In this document: one piece after another, positions 1 through 7,868 of the stretch | How positions within the stretch are numbered: the first letter of the stretch is position 1 | Layout: each line of letters starts with the position of its first letter | NCBI GenBank assembly: GCA_002452555.1 | Contig: DKER01000238.1 | Location: 1 to 12,527 of the forward strand | Source: Fidelibacterota bacterium UBA6817 | GTDB lineage: Bacteria; Fidelibacterota; Fidelibacteria; Fidelibacterales; Fidelibacteraceae | Length of the DNA: 12,527 nt | Direction: 5' to 3' | Program-made: the position numbers and the translations under genes | The notes under the pieces: model-generated | The model's database searches: none | Told to the model about the DNA's origin: nothing | Seen by the model: only the letters and a program-made list of their open reading frames with translations

Positions 1-30
1 GCAGCGATTGAACACCGAACAACGTGAGGT

Positions 31-58
31 ATTGAAACCCGCAAAGCGGGGATTGAAC
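31..58. repeat. CRISPR-repeat-like hairpin, single unit
   Basis: A perfect 5-bp stem (CCCGC at 38-42, GCGGG at 46-50) with an AAA loop is flanked by ATTGAAA (31-37) and GATTGAAC (51-58). The layout of a short GC stem with an ATTGAAC-type 3' end resembles many CRISPR direct repeats. Only one full unit is visible. GATTGAAC also occurs at 6-13, but the 45-bp spacing is too short for a repeat plus a normal spacer, and the bases before it match poorly. It could be a relic, the edge of an array lying to the left, or an unrelated intergenic hairpin. Confidence 0.25.
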
Positions 59-61
59 GTT

Positions 62-92
62 GGCAGTGGGCAGTCCGGTAGGCGGTAGCCGG
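62..92. repeat. Tandem 7-bp repeat tract
   Basis: Four consecutive heptamers can be read: GGCAGTG (62-68), GGCAGTC (69-75), CGGTAGG (76-82) and CGGTAGC (83-89), followed by CGG. Neighbouring units differ by one base within each pair. The second half can also fold, because CCGG at 75-78 is complementary to CCGG at 89-92. The tract is non-coding and lies just outside the ppdK terminator. Tracts of this GGCAGT type are probably dispersed intergenic repeats, which is an inference only. Confidence 0.4.
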
Positions 93-107
93 GAAACCCC
101 TTAAACT

Positions 108-138
108 AAAAAGAGCCTCATTTGAGGCTCTTTTTTTT
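108..138. terminator. Bidirectional rho-independent terminator
   Basis: GAGCCTC (113-119) and GAGGCTC (124-130) form a 7-bp GC-rich stem around a 4-nt ATTT loop. The stem is flanked by A108-A112 on the left and eight T residues (131-138) on the right. On the minus strand the hairpin is followed by a short U tract, so it can end the ppdK transcript, whose stop codon is at 155-157. On the plus strand it can end a gene lying left of the window. Confidence 0.85.
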
Positions 139-154
139 CTATCATGTGATATTC

Positions 155-2878
155 TTATTTTGATTCTTCGATTGCAGCCTGTGCTGCAGCCAGTCTGGCA
201 ATAGGCACTCTGTAGGGAGAACAGCTGACATAATTCATCCCTACTTTGTGGCAGAATTTAACGGATGACGGTTCTCCGCCGTGTTCGCCGCAAATTCCCA
301 CCTTCAGTTCGGGACGGGTGCTGCGTCCTTTTTTTGTACCCATCTCAACAAGCTGACCAACGCCGCGCTGATCCAGAACTTCAAAAGGATCGTGTTCAAG
401 AAGGTTCTTTTTCAGGTAAATCGGAAGAAATTTTTCCACATCATCCCGGGAATAACCGAATGTCATTTGGGTTAAATCATTGGTCCCGAATGAGAAGAAT
501 TCGGCAATTTCAGCCACTTCATCAGCCAGCAGTGCTGCCCGTGGGATTTCAATCATGGTACCCACCAGAAAGGCAATCCGATCTTTCCGCTCGGAAAAGA
601 CTTTTTCGGCCGTAGCCCGGATTATGTCTTCCTGCATTTTCAGTTCGTCTTTGGTCCCGATCAGGGGAACCATAATTTCGGGAATGGCATTGATCCCTTT
701 TTCTTTGCAATTCAGCGCTGCCTCAATGATCGCTCTTGCCTGCATTTCCGTAATTTCCGGATAGGTGTTTCCCAATCGGCAACCGCGATGTCCCAGCATG
801 GGGTTGAATTCATGAAGGTCATCAACTTTATTCCGAACTTCTTCAACGGTAACGCCTAATTCTTCTGCCATCTCTTTTTGAGATTTTTCATCATGAGGGA
901 CAAATTCATGAAGGGGAGGATCCAGTAAACGCACTGTAACCGGGAGTCCGTCCATCGCTTCGAATATCCCTTCAAAATCACTTCTTTGCATGGGAAGAAG
1001 TTTATCAAGCGCCTTGCGGCGGCCTTTTTCGTCTTCAGCCAGAATCATTTCACGAACAGCCTTGATCCTGTCACCTTCAAAGAACATATGCTCTGTCCTG
1101 CAAAGACCGATACCGCTTGCTCCGAATTCACGGGCTACTTTGGAGTCTTTAGGTGTATCTGCATTGGTTCGGACTTTCATCCGGGTATGTTTGTCACAAA
1201 GATCCATGAGTTTGCCGAAATTTCCGCCCATTTTCGGTTCAACCGTTTCGACTTTGCCTTCATAGACCTCTCCGGTTGTTCCGTTCAGAGAAATCCAGTC
1301 ACCTTCTTTATATTCTTTGCCGTTGGCAATCATTTTTCTTTCTTTGTAATTGATGCGGACAGAACCGGCACCGGAAACACAGCATTTACCCATTCCCCGT
1401 GCTACAACGGCTGCATGGGATGTCATTCCGCCCCTGGCTGTGAGAATACCCTGGGCTGCATCCATTCCGGAAAGATCTTCAGGAGATGTTTCAATACGAA
1501 CTAAAATGACTTTTTCTCCTTTTTCTTTCCATGCCTCTGCATCGTCAGCAAAGAAAACAATGCGCCCTGTAGCAGCACCGGGAGATGCAGGCAATCCCTT
1601 TGAAATAACCGTTGCTTTTTGCAATGCCGATTTTTCAAATTCGGGATGAAGAAGCTCATCAAGCTTTTTAGGATCAACACGCAATATCGCTGTTTTTTCA
1701 TCAATCATGCCCTCTTCAAGCATTTCAACAGCGATGCGTACCATTGCCGGACCGGTACGTTTTCCGCTTCGGGTCTGAAGAATCCAGAGCCGGCCTTCCT
1801 GAATGGTGAATTCCAGATCCTGCATATCTTTATAATGATTTTCAAGCTTTTGCTGAATATCATTCAGTTCTTTGTAAGCGTCAGGCATAACTTCTTCGAG
1901 TGAGGGATACTTTTCTTTTCTCTCTTCTTCGGAAATATTCTGAAGTTTTGCCCAGCGCCGGGATCCTTCCAGTGTGATTTCCTGAGGAGTACGGATACCT
2001 GCAACCACATCTTCTCCCTGAGCATTAACCAGATATTCCCCGTTGAAGATATCTTCGCCCGTGGCAGAATCACGCGTAAAGGCGACACCCGTAGCGGAAT
2101 TATCGCCCATATTACCATAAACCATAGACTGAACATTAACGGCGGTGCCCCAATGGTTGGGAAAACCGTTCATTTTACGGTAATAAGCAGCCCGTTCATT
2201 GTCCCAGCTTCCGAAAACGGCACCAACGGCTCCCCAAAGCTGTTCCCACGGATCTGTCGGGAAATCATTACCTGTAACATCTTTTACTGCTTTCTTAAAA
2301 CGGCGAACCAGTTCTTTCAAATCTTCGGTTGTCAGTTCTGTATCCAGTACAAGATTCTTTTCTTCCTTCAATTGATGAATAATGACTTCAAAAGGATCTT
2401 CATCTTCTTTGGATTCAGGTTTCATACCCATTACCACATCGCCGTACATCTGGACAAAACGACGATAGGAATCCCATGCAAAACGGCTGTTGCCTGATTT
2501 CTTTTCCAGTCCGGCTACGGCTTCCTCATTCAATCCCAGATTGAGAACCGTATCCATCATTCCCGGCATGGAAACACGGGCACCGGAACGAACAGATACC
2601 AGCAAAGGATTCTCTTTATCTCCAAATTTTGCTCCCATGATTTTTTCCAGATGGGCAATTCCCGCCTCTACCTCGGGACGAAGTTCTTCAGCAGCCTTCT
2701 TCGGTCCAAGCTCATTCCAGCGGTTACAATAATCAGTAACAATCGTAAAACCGGCAGGTACCGGCAATCCGATTAAATTCATTTCAGCAAGATTGGCGCC
2801 TTTACCGCCCAGCAGATTCTTGTCTGTGGCACGACCTTCAGCCTTTCCTGCACCAAAGAGATATACATTCTTTTTCAT
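155..2878 (-). CDS. ppdK: Pyruvate, phosphate dikinase
   Basis: PPDK catalyses the reversible reaction ATP + Pi + pyruvate to AMP + PPi + PEP in the cytoplasm, working in gluconeogenesis or, in many anaerobes, PPi-linked glycolysis. The 907-aa length is close to the usual 870-910. Three domains are visible. The N-terminal ATP-grasp part contains GGKGANLAEM (24-33) and SVRSGARVSMPGMMDT (95-110). The central phosphohistidine domain has GGMTSHAAVVARGMG (483-497), with the phosphorylated His at 488. The C-terminal TIM-barrel PEP-binding domain has SFGTNDLTQMTFGYSRDD (796-813) and GICGEHGGEP (861-870), with the catalytic Cys at 863. These correspond to His455 and Cys831 of the Clostridium symbiosum enzyme. 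The ATG at 2876-2878 is preceded by GGAGAAG, which supports this start. The gene is monocistronic as far as seen, intact, and ends at the terminator at 108-138. It is transcribed away from the aconitase gene. Confidence 0.97.
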   Translation of the reverse strand: MKKNVYLFGAGKAEGRATDKNLLGGKGANLAEMNLIGLPVPAGFTIVTDYCNRWNELGPKKAAEELRPEVEAGIAHLEKIMGAKFGDKENPLLVSVRSGARVSMPGMMDTVLNLGLNEEAVAGLEKKSGNSRFAWDSYRRFVQMYGDVVMGMKPESKEDEDPFEVIIHQLKEEKNLVLDTELTTEDLKELVRRFKKAVKDVTGNDFPTDPWEQLWGAVGAVFGSWDNERAAYYRKMNGFPNHWGTAVNVQSMVYGNMGDNSATGVAFTRDSATGEDIFNGEYLVNAQGEDVVAGIRTPQEITLEGSRRWAKLQNISEEERKEKYPSLEEVMPDAYKELNDIQQKLENHYKDMQDLEFTIQEGRLWILQTRSGKRTGPAMVRIAVEMLEEGMIDEKTAILRVDPKKLDELLHPEFEKSALQKATVISKGLPASPGAATGRIVFFADDAEAWKEKGEKVILVRIETSPEDLSGMDAAQGILTARGGMTSHAAVVARGMGKCCVSGAGSVRINYKERKMIANGKEYKEGDWISLNGTTGEVYEGKVETVEPKMGGNFGKLMDLCDKHTRMKVRTNADTPKDSKVAREFGASGIGLCRTEHMFFEGDRIKAVREMILAEDEKGRRKALDKLLPMQRSDFEGIFEAMDGLPVTVRLLDPPLHEFVPHDEKSQKEMAEELGVTVEEVRNKVDDLHEFNPMLGHRGCRLGNTYPEITEMQARAIIEAALNCKEKGINAIPEIMVPLIGTKDELKMQEDIIRATAEKVFSERKDRIAFLVGTMIEIPRAALLADEVAEIAEFFSFGTNDLTQMTFGYSRDDVEKFLPIYLKKNLLEHDPFEVLDQRGVGQLVEMGTKKGRSTRPELKVGICGEHGGEPSSVKFCHKVGMNYVSCSPYRVPIARLAAAQAAIEESK

Positions 2879-2905
2879 ATCTTCTCCATTTGTTTTTAGC
2901 TTGGA

Positions 2906-2934
2906 AATATACTCATCTCTCTTTTTAAATGCAA
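2906..2934 (-). promoter_or_regulatory. Candidate sigma-70-type promoter of ppdK
   Basis: Read on the minus strand, TTGCAT (2934-2929) is separated by exactly 17 bp from TATATT (2911-2906). The -10 box matches consensus at 5 of 6 positions, the -35 box at 3 of 6. Transcription would begin near 2899, giving a leader of about 20 nt that still carries the GGAGAAG ribosome binding site. Spacing and position are good, but the match is by eye. Confidence 0.4.
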
Positions 2935-3131
2935 TGAACCGCGGAAGAAAAGAATATAATGTTCACATAATCTGCCGATTTATCATGGGTGAGATATTTG
3001 GTATTATTCAAAATTATTCCGTTGAGAGGGCAGACCAAACTCTTACCATTTTGATTGGGAATATTGCCGTTTTGTAAAATGGGGACATTTGAAAAACCAA
3101 GACTATGACGGCTCTAACAGCGTTTTTATAA

Positions 3132-3353
3132 GTCAACATTTATTCATTTGAAAGCGGTTTCGATGCTGTGCCCGGATGCAGGAAACTTTCCAATGGAAAT
3201 TTTGATGCTATAACCTGGCGCGGGTTTTTCTGGTCATCAACACAAGATATTGATGGGTGTTGGGAATATCAGTTGAGAAATAATGAGAGGGCGATTCTAG
3301 GAGGTCCTTTTTGGAATCAAAATGGATATTCTGTCCGTTGTATAAAAAATTAA
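3132..3353 (+). pseudogene. Remnant of a FISUMP-domain protein (C-terminal end)
   Basis: The frame is open from just after a TAA at 3129-3131 to a TAA at 3351-3353. It encodes about 73 residues with the features of the C-terminal end of FISUMP (Fibrobacter succinogenes major paralogous domain) proteins: SGFDAVPGCRK, then NGNFDAITWRGFFWSST, then the closing GYSVRCIKN. Such domains normally sit at the end of much larger secreted or lipoprotein-type surface proteins. Here there is no signal peptide, no upstream part of the domain and no ribosome binding site. The only in-frame start is a GTG at 3168, inside the conserved motif. I read it as the surviving tail of a deleted gene. A short expressed peptide is possible but unlikely. 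Confidence 0.7.
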
Positions 3354-3492
3354 TATTCCCAATGTGCATTATCCTTCATTATAAATCAGTATCATTATCG
3401 TTGCGTTCCCGGAAAATGCCCCAAACCGGTCATTGGAATTGCAGAAATGGCTATCACTGATTTACCACGTTAATCAATAAGAAATTTTGAAA

Positions 3493-3525
3493 AATCGTTG
3501 ATATTTTTACCATCAATCCACGATT
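3493..3525. promoter_or_regulatory. Imperfect inverted repeat upstream of acn
   Basis: The left arm AATCGTTGAT (3493-3502) pairs with ATCA (3512-3515) and ACGATT (3520-3525), with a 4-nt bulge (ATCC) in the right arm. It lies about 75-105 bp upstream of the aconitase start and overlaps TTGATA (3498-3503), a good -35-like hexamer without a convincing -10 at the right distance. It could be an operator or a structured leader. The assignment is speculative. Confidence 0.2.
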
Positions 3526-3597
3526 AAATCATTCAAAAACAGTTAATTATTTAATAGATTTTCCCACGAATGTTCATAAAAATATCAGGAGTTTTCT

Positions 3598-5568
3598 ATG
3601 GGCCAGAATCTGATTGAAAAGATTGTTCAACGTCATGCTGTAGGAACGGGGGATACGGTAAAGAGCGGCGATTATGTCAGGTTACGTCCCCGGCATGTCA
3701 TGACCCATGACAACACAGGTGCCGTCATTCCAAAATTCAGGGAAATCGGCGCCAAGGCAATGGCTGATCCGCGGCAGCCTGTTTTTGCGCTGGACCATAA
3801 TGTTCAGGATACAAGCGAAAAGAACAGGGAAAAATATCAGAAAATTGAAGCCTTTGCAGCAGAAATGGGTGTTGATTTTTATCCTGCCGGAAAAGGTATC
3901 GGACATCAGATCATGTGTGAACAGGGATATGCGTTTCCCGGAACGCTTGTTGTGGCATCGGATAGTCATTCAAACATGTATGGAGGACTTGGGTGCCTCG
4001 GTACGCCGGTTGTCCGTACGGATGCTGCGGCGATCTGGGCAACAGGTCAAACCTGGTGGCAGATTCCTCCTGTTACAAAGGTTGTTCTCACCGGACGTTT
4101 GAAACCGGGAGCAACGGGAAAAGACGTCATTTTAACCCTGTGCGGGCTTTTTAACCATGATGATGTTTTAAACCATGCTCTTGAATTTTCCGGTGACGGT
4201 GTCCTTTCTCTTTCAATAAGTGACCGGCTTGCCATTGCAAACATGACCACTGAATGGGGAGCGCTCGCCGGACTTTTCCCGATAGATATCACAACCCTGG
4301 AGTGGATGAAAAAGAGGTACGATTCGATTCGACGACTTGGATTACCCGGAGTAAAATCTGATATGGATAACCGGGGAGAACATCCCCGTATTAATCCGGA
4401 TTCACTGCAAAAACTGACCAATATTGAGCTGTATCCCGATAAGGATGCGATTTATGTTCAGGAAATCACGCTGGATCTGGAAACAGTTGTTCCTGTTGTC
4501 AGCGGTCCTCATAATGTGAAAACATTTCTCACAGCCAAAGAAACAGAATCACAAAAGATTAAAATCAATAAAGCTTATTTACTTTCCTGTGTTAACAGCC
4601 GGGTTGAGGATCTGGCTGCGGCGGCGGATGCGGTCCGGGGGAAAAAAGTTGCGCCCGGTGTCTCTTTTTATGTTGCTGCGGCGTCATCTGAGGTTCAAAA
4701 AAGCAGCGAAGAAAGGGGAGACTGGCAAACCCTGCTGGATGCCGGGGCGATTGTTCTTCCTCCGGGATGCGGACCTTGTATCGGTTTGGGCACAGGATTG
4801 CTGGAAGACGGTGATGTTGGAATATCGGCAACGAACCGAAATTTCAAAGGTCGCATGGGATCACGGGAAGCACAGGCCTTTCTTGCATCGCCGGCCGTTG
4901 TGGCAGCGTCTGCCGTTGCCGGTTATATCCGTTCGATTGAAGCAGAGGAATCAGCCAAACCGTCTGCAACTCAGGTTATCAATAAACCGGTTCACTCTGA
5001 AACAGTGTCGCGGCTTATTCCCGGATTTCCTGAAAAAACTGAAGGTGACATCATTTTTTGTCCGGCTGATAATATGAATACAGATGGTATATATCCCGGA
5101 AAATATACGTATAATGATGCCATGACCCCTGAAGAACAAGCTGCGGTTGCAATGGAAAACTATGATCCGGAATTTCAGCATTTGGTGAAAGACGGCAATA
5201 TTTTAGCAGGAGGATTTAATTTTGGTACGGGCAGCAGCCGCGAACAGGCTGCCACAGCCCTCAAATACAGGGGAATCCGGCTGGTTATTGCAGGATCATT
5301 CAGTCAGACGTATAAGAGAAATGCCATCAACAATGGATTTATGGTTGTCGAATCACCGGAGTTTATCCGGTATTTGATTGCAGAATATGGAAAAGGAGCC
5401 CTGACGATCAGAACCGGATTGCCGGTTGTTGTGGATTGGAAGGAAAAACAGATCCGTGTCAGGGATCATGTATTTTCTATGGACGGACTGGGAACGGCCG
5501 CACAGGAGCTTATATTGAAAGATGGGTTGAATAACTGGGTCCGTGATGCAATTGAAGATAAAGGATAA
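3598..5568 (+). CDS. acn: Aconitate hydratase, short single-chain type
   Basis: It isomerises citrate to isocitrate through cis-aconitate using a [4Fe-4S] cluster in the cytoplasm. At 656 aa it is far shorter than AcnA (about 890) or AcnB (about 860) and matches the short form sometimes called Aquifex-type aconitase. The catalytic body covers roughly residues 1-430. The cluster ligands are Cys331 (in LLSCVNSR) and Cys391 and Cys394 (in PPGCGPCIGLG). The aconitase signature TNRNFKGRMGS is at 412-422. The swivel domain, which is a separate small subunit in LeuCD enzymes, is fused here at about 480-620, with the substrate-binding loop FGTGSSREQAA (542-552). AGGAG at 3587-3591 supports the ATG. 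A methylcitrate or homoaconitate substrate cannot be excluded from sequence. The gene heads an apparent operon, with the next start 6 bp after its stop. Confidence 0.92.
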   Translation: MGQNLIEKIVQRHAVGTGDTVKSGDYVRLRPRHVMTHDNTGAVIPKFREIGAKAMADPRQPVFALDHNVQDTSEKNREKYQKIEAFAAEMGVDFYPAGKGIGHQIMCEQGYAFPGTLVVASDSHSNMYGGLGCLGTPVVRTDAAAIWATGQTWWQIPPVTKVVLTGRLKPGATGKDVILTLCGLFNHDDVLNHALEFSGDGVLSLSISDRLAIANMTTEWGALAGLFPIDITTLEWMKKRYDSIRRLGLPGVKSDMDNRGEHPRINPDSLQKLTNIELYPDKDAIYVQEITLDLETVVPVVSGPHNVKTFLTAKETESQKIKINKAYLLSCVNSRVEDLAAAADAVRGKKVAPGVSFYVAAASSEVQKSSEERGDWQTLLDAGAIVLPPGCGPCIGLGTGLLEDGDVGISATNRNFKGRMGSREAQAFLASPAVVAASAVAGYIRSIEAEESAKPSATQVINKPVHSETVSRLIPGFPEKTEGDIIFCPADNMNTDGIYPGKYTYNDAMTPEEQAAVAMENYDPEFQHLVKDGNILAGGFNFGTGSSREQAATALKYRGIRLVIAGSFSQTYKRNAINNGFMVVESPEFIRYLIAEYGKGALTIRTGLPVVVDWKEKQIRVRDHVFSMDGLGTAAQELILKDGLNNWVRDAIEDKG

Positions 5569-5574
5569 ATAACT

Positions 5575-6486
5575 ATGACCCGAATTGTCGTTGTGGGTTC
5601 AATCGCTCTTGACAGTGTTGAAACACCGTTTGGAAGACGGGACAATGCACTTGGCGGTTCATCCACCTATTTCAGTCTTGCTTCCTGCCGCTATACGAAA
5701 ACCTGCCTCGTTGGCGTCGCCGGATCAGATTTTCCTTCGGAAGCGATTGGCTTGTTAAAACAACAGCAAATTGATCTGCAGGGACTGGAAATAAAGGCAG
5801 GAAAAACATTCCGGTGGGGCGGCCGGTATAAAAGCAATATGAATAAGCGGGATACGTTATACACGGAATTAAATGTATTTGAAGATTTCAAACCTGTTCT
5901 TCCGGAATTCTACAGAGACAGTCCCATACTTTTTCTTGGGAATATTCATCCTGAACTTCAGCTTCAGGTTCTGGAACAGATGCATGGGAAACCCCTAACG
6001 GCCCTTGATACCATGAATTTATGGATTGACATAAGCAGAGATACACTCCTTGATGTGATATCAAAAGTTCAGATCCTGTTTATCAATGAGGATGAGATCC
6101 GTCAGTTGAACGGAACATCAAGTATTCTCACAGCCGCAAAAAAAACACTGGAAAGCGGTCCCGATACGCTCATCGTTAAACGGGGAGAAAACGGATCCAT
6201 GCTTTTTCATAAAGACCGGATTTTTATTCTTCCTGCTTATCCCATAGAAAATGTCGTGGATCCTACCGGAGCCGGCGACTCGTTTGCCGGCGGGTTTATG
6301 GGATATATTGCTTCATCAAATTATCAGAACCCGTCGTTTAGGGAATTGAAACATGCCATGGTTCACGGAACTGTTATGGCCTCATTTCTTGTTGAAACTT
6401 TTTCTACCGACCGTCTGGTGAATGTGACCGATGAGGATCTTGAAAAACGGGTACAAAATTTCCTGAACATGATATGTGTTGATTGA
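5575..6486 (+). CDS. PfkB/ribokinase-family kinase, substrate unknown
   Basis: This 303-aa cytoplasmic ATP-dependent kinase belongs to the PfkB family (ribokinase, adenosine kinase and fructokinase relatives). The N-terminus has a beta strand then GSIALD (8-13) and GGSSTYFSLA (27-36), where the family binds the sugar. NEDE at 171-174 fits the NxxE metal/phosphate motif. DPTGAGDSFAGGFMGY (229-244) is the second family signature, giving the anion hole and catalytic base Asp235. All key residues look intact. The gene begins 6 bp after the aconitase stop, with AAAGGATAA overlapping that stop as ribosome binding site, so the two are very likely co-transcribed and possibly translationally coupled. 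The sequence does not show whether the substrate is a sugar, a nucleoside or something else. The early FRWGGRYKSNM segment (79-89) may help define a subfamily. Confidence 0.9.
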   Translation: MTRIVVVGSIALDSVETPFGRRDNALGGSSTYFSLASCRYTKTCLVGVAGSDFPSEAIGLLKQQQIDLQGLEIKAGKTFRWGGRYKSNMNKRDTLYTELNVFEDFKPVLPEFYRDSPILFLGNIHPELQLQVLEQMHGKPLTALDTMNLWIDISRDTLLDVISKVQILFINEDEIRQLNGTSSILTAAKKTLESGPDTLIVKRGENGSMLFHKDRIFILPAYPIENVVDPTGAGDSFAGGFMGYIASSNYQNPSFRELKHAMVHGTVMASFLVETFSTDRLVNVTDEDLEKRVQNFLNMICVD

Positions 6487-6570
6487 TGCAGGATAAAATT
6501 TCAAGGGATTTGAACCGTAACAAATATTTTGATTCTCTTCATGTATTGGATAAATTTCAATGTTGTTTAA

Positions 6571-6577
6571 AAGGAGA
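6571..6577 (+). promoter_or_regulatory. Ribosome binding site fixing the TPR lipoprotein start
   Basis: AAGGAGA ends 4 nt before the ATG at 6582. Upstream in-frame starts (TTG at 6483, ATG at 6486) would overlap the kinase stop and would bury the signal peptide behind 33 unrelated residues, so 6582 is chosen. Confidence 0.85.
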
Positions 6578-6581
6578 TATC

Positions 6582-7682
6582 ATGAAAATTAAAAAAATCA
6601 ACGTCTTAATTATCCTGATGATTGTTGCTCTTATTATCGGGTGTTCATCCCAGGAATTTACATCTGCCAAGCTCTATGTTCAGCAGAAAAACCTCCCGAA
6701 AGCAGAAGAGTTTTTCCTTCTGGCCATGGAACGTGAACCCATGAACCCCGAAGTTCCCTATCTTTTGGCGCGGGATGTGTACGGACCCCAGGAAAAATAT
6801 GGTTTGACGCTGGAATATCTGAACAAATCTCTTGAAAGGGGACCGTTATTTGAAAAAGAAATTGCTGAACTGAAAGAGTATTTCTGGCAAAAGTCCTATA
6901 ATGAGGGGCTCCGCTATTACACGGCACTTCAGAATCAGTCTGCTGAGGATCCGGAAAAAGCCATTGAACTGGCTGTCCGTTATCTGGAGAATGCCAAAGA
7001 ATTTAAACCGGTTGATGAACGTGCTTTTTATCAGCTTGCCCGTATAGCTAAAAATTATATGGAAGATGATGAAAAAAGCATGGCTTATCTGGATGAGGGT
7101 TTGAAACGGGCAGAAAACGCTTCTCTGATCCGTGAATACAAAGCCATTCAACTTGTCCAAAAAGGTGAAAGAGATGAAGCCCTTTCACTGTTGAAAGAAG
7201 TTATGAGCATGGAATCAGACCGGAAAATGGAAGCCTCACAGCTTTATGCCCGGATTCTCCTGGAAGATGAACGTTATGACGAAGCAGAAGCAACGTTTAA
7301 AGAGATTGTGGAGAATGACCCTGACAATTCAGATAATTATTTCAATCTGGGTTATCTCTATGTTCGTATGGCAGGCGTAGCCGATGATGCGGATAATGCA
7401 GAAAAAGCTGCAGAGTTTTTTGAAAAAGCAAAAAATCAATTTGAAATTGTTCTTGCTATGAATCCCGATGATCTTTTGGTTATCGAAGCCGTCGGTGACC
7501 TCTACACCGAACTCAAGGATTATATGACCGCAGAATATTATTATCAGCAAATGGTTGATAAAGATCCGATGAATGCAAATTATATCAAGAAACTGGGCCG
7601 TGTTATCTATCTGCAGGGCCGCCATGAGGAAGGCCAGGCTCTTTGGGATCAGGCAAAAACACTTGAAGCGCTTGATGAATAA
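6582..7682 (+). CDS. TPR-repeat lipoprotein
   Basis: The 366-aa precursor starts with a type II signal peptide: Lys-rich residues 2-6, a hydrophobic stretch at 8-19 and the lipobox LIIGC with lipidated Cys21. Ser at +2 is compatible with an outer-membrane destination under the E. coli rule, which may not hold here. The rest is helical tetratricopeptide repeat: a first repeat near 25-55, central helices at 100-210, and clearer repeats near 217-247, 250-298, 299-331 and 332-365. Each carries the typical A/L/Y pattern and ends in D/N-P-D/M-N (for example ENDPDNS at 244-250 and DKDPMN at 327-332). TPRs bind other proteins, so a role in assembling an envelope complex is likely. It starts 95 bp after the kinase stop and is followed by a terminator, so it is probably the last gene of the acn unit. 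The specific function is not recognised. Confidence 0.88.
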   Translation: MKIKKINVLIILMIVALIIGCSSQEFTSAKLYVQQKNLPKAEEFFLLAMEREPMNPEVPYLLARDVYGPQEKYGLTLEYLNKSLERGPLFEKEIAELKEYFWQKSYNEGLRYYTALQNQSAEDPEKAIELAVRYLENAKEFKPVDERAFYQLARIAKNYMEDDEKSMAYLDEGLKRAENASLIREYKAIQLVQKGERDEALSLLKEVMSMESDRKMEASQLYARILLEDERYDEAEATFKEIVENDPDNSDNYFNLGYLYVRMAGVADDADNAEKAAEFFEKAKNQFEIVLAMNPDDLLVIEAVGDLYTELKDYMTAEYYYQQMVDKDPMNANYIKKLGRVIYLQGRHEEGQALWDQAKTLEALDE

Positions 7683-7711
7683 ATTCCTGTACATGTAACA
7701 CTTCATATTAT

Positions 7712-7738
7712 AAGGCTGTCCGAAAGGGCAGCCTTTTT
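7712..7738 (+). terminator. Rho-independent terminator after the TPR lipoprotein
   Basis: AAGGCTGTCC (7712-7721) pairs with GGGCAGCCTT (7726-7735), with one U-G pair, around a stable GAAA tetraloop (7722-7725), and runs into TTTTT (7734-7738). It begins 29 bp after the stop codon and marks the 3' end of the acn-kinase-TPR unit. Confidence 0.88.
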
Positions 7739-7868
7739 CGTATGGGAGGATATCTTACTGTGAGTAATTTCACACATTCAGTTTTTTTGTCATATTAACT
7801 GTATTTATCCTTTCCTGGAGGAACAAACCGGGATAAATTTATGTTAGAATATTAACCAAATACGGGTT

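Larger units (their letters stand above)
2879..3597. other. Divergent intergenic region between ppdK and acn
   Basis: This 719-bp gap separates two outward-facing genes. It holds the ppdK promoter candidate (2906-2934), a decayed FISUMP-domain fragment (3132-3353) and an imperfect inverted repeat in the AT-rich stretch before the aconitase gene (3493-3525). Nothing convincing was seen in 2935-3131 or 3354-3490: no RNA gene, no terminator, no protein recognised. The gap is unusually long for this gene-dense window, which fits a lost gene. Confidence 0.6.

Noticed and set aside
986..1504. 172-codon open frame on the plus strand, antisense to ppdK
   Set aside because: It lies wholly inside the strongly conserved ppdK gene, shows Cys/Phe/His-rich shadow composition and no recognisable domain or ribosome binding site. 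The other open frames opposite ppdK are rejected on the same grounds.
3707..4102. 131-codon plus-strand frame inside the aconitase gene, and similar frames at 4589-5077 and 4047-4421 (minus)
   Set aside because: All overlap conserved aconitase coding sequence in another frame and encode compositionally odd peptides with no domain.
3598..5568. 3-isopropylmalate dehydratase or homoaconitase instead of aconitase
   Set aside because: The swivel domain is fused in one chain and TNRNFKGRMGS plus the overall length fit the short aconitase form. Isopropylmalate isomerases of bacteria are normally two subunits, and no leucine genes are nearby.
6483..6581. N-terminal extension of the TPR lipoprotein from TTG 6483 or ATG 6486
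   Set aside because: It overlaps the kinase stop, has no ribosome binding site and would displace a textbook lipoprotein signal peptide. The ATG at 6582 follows AAGGAGA.
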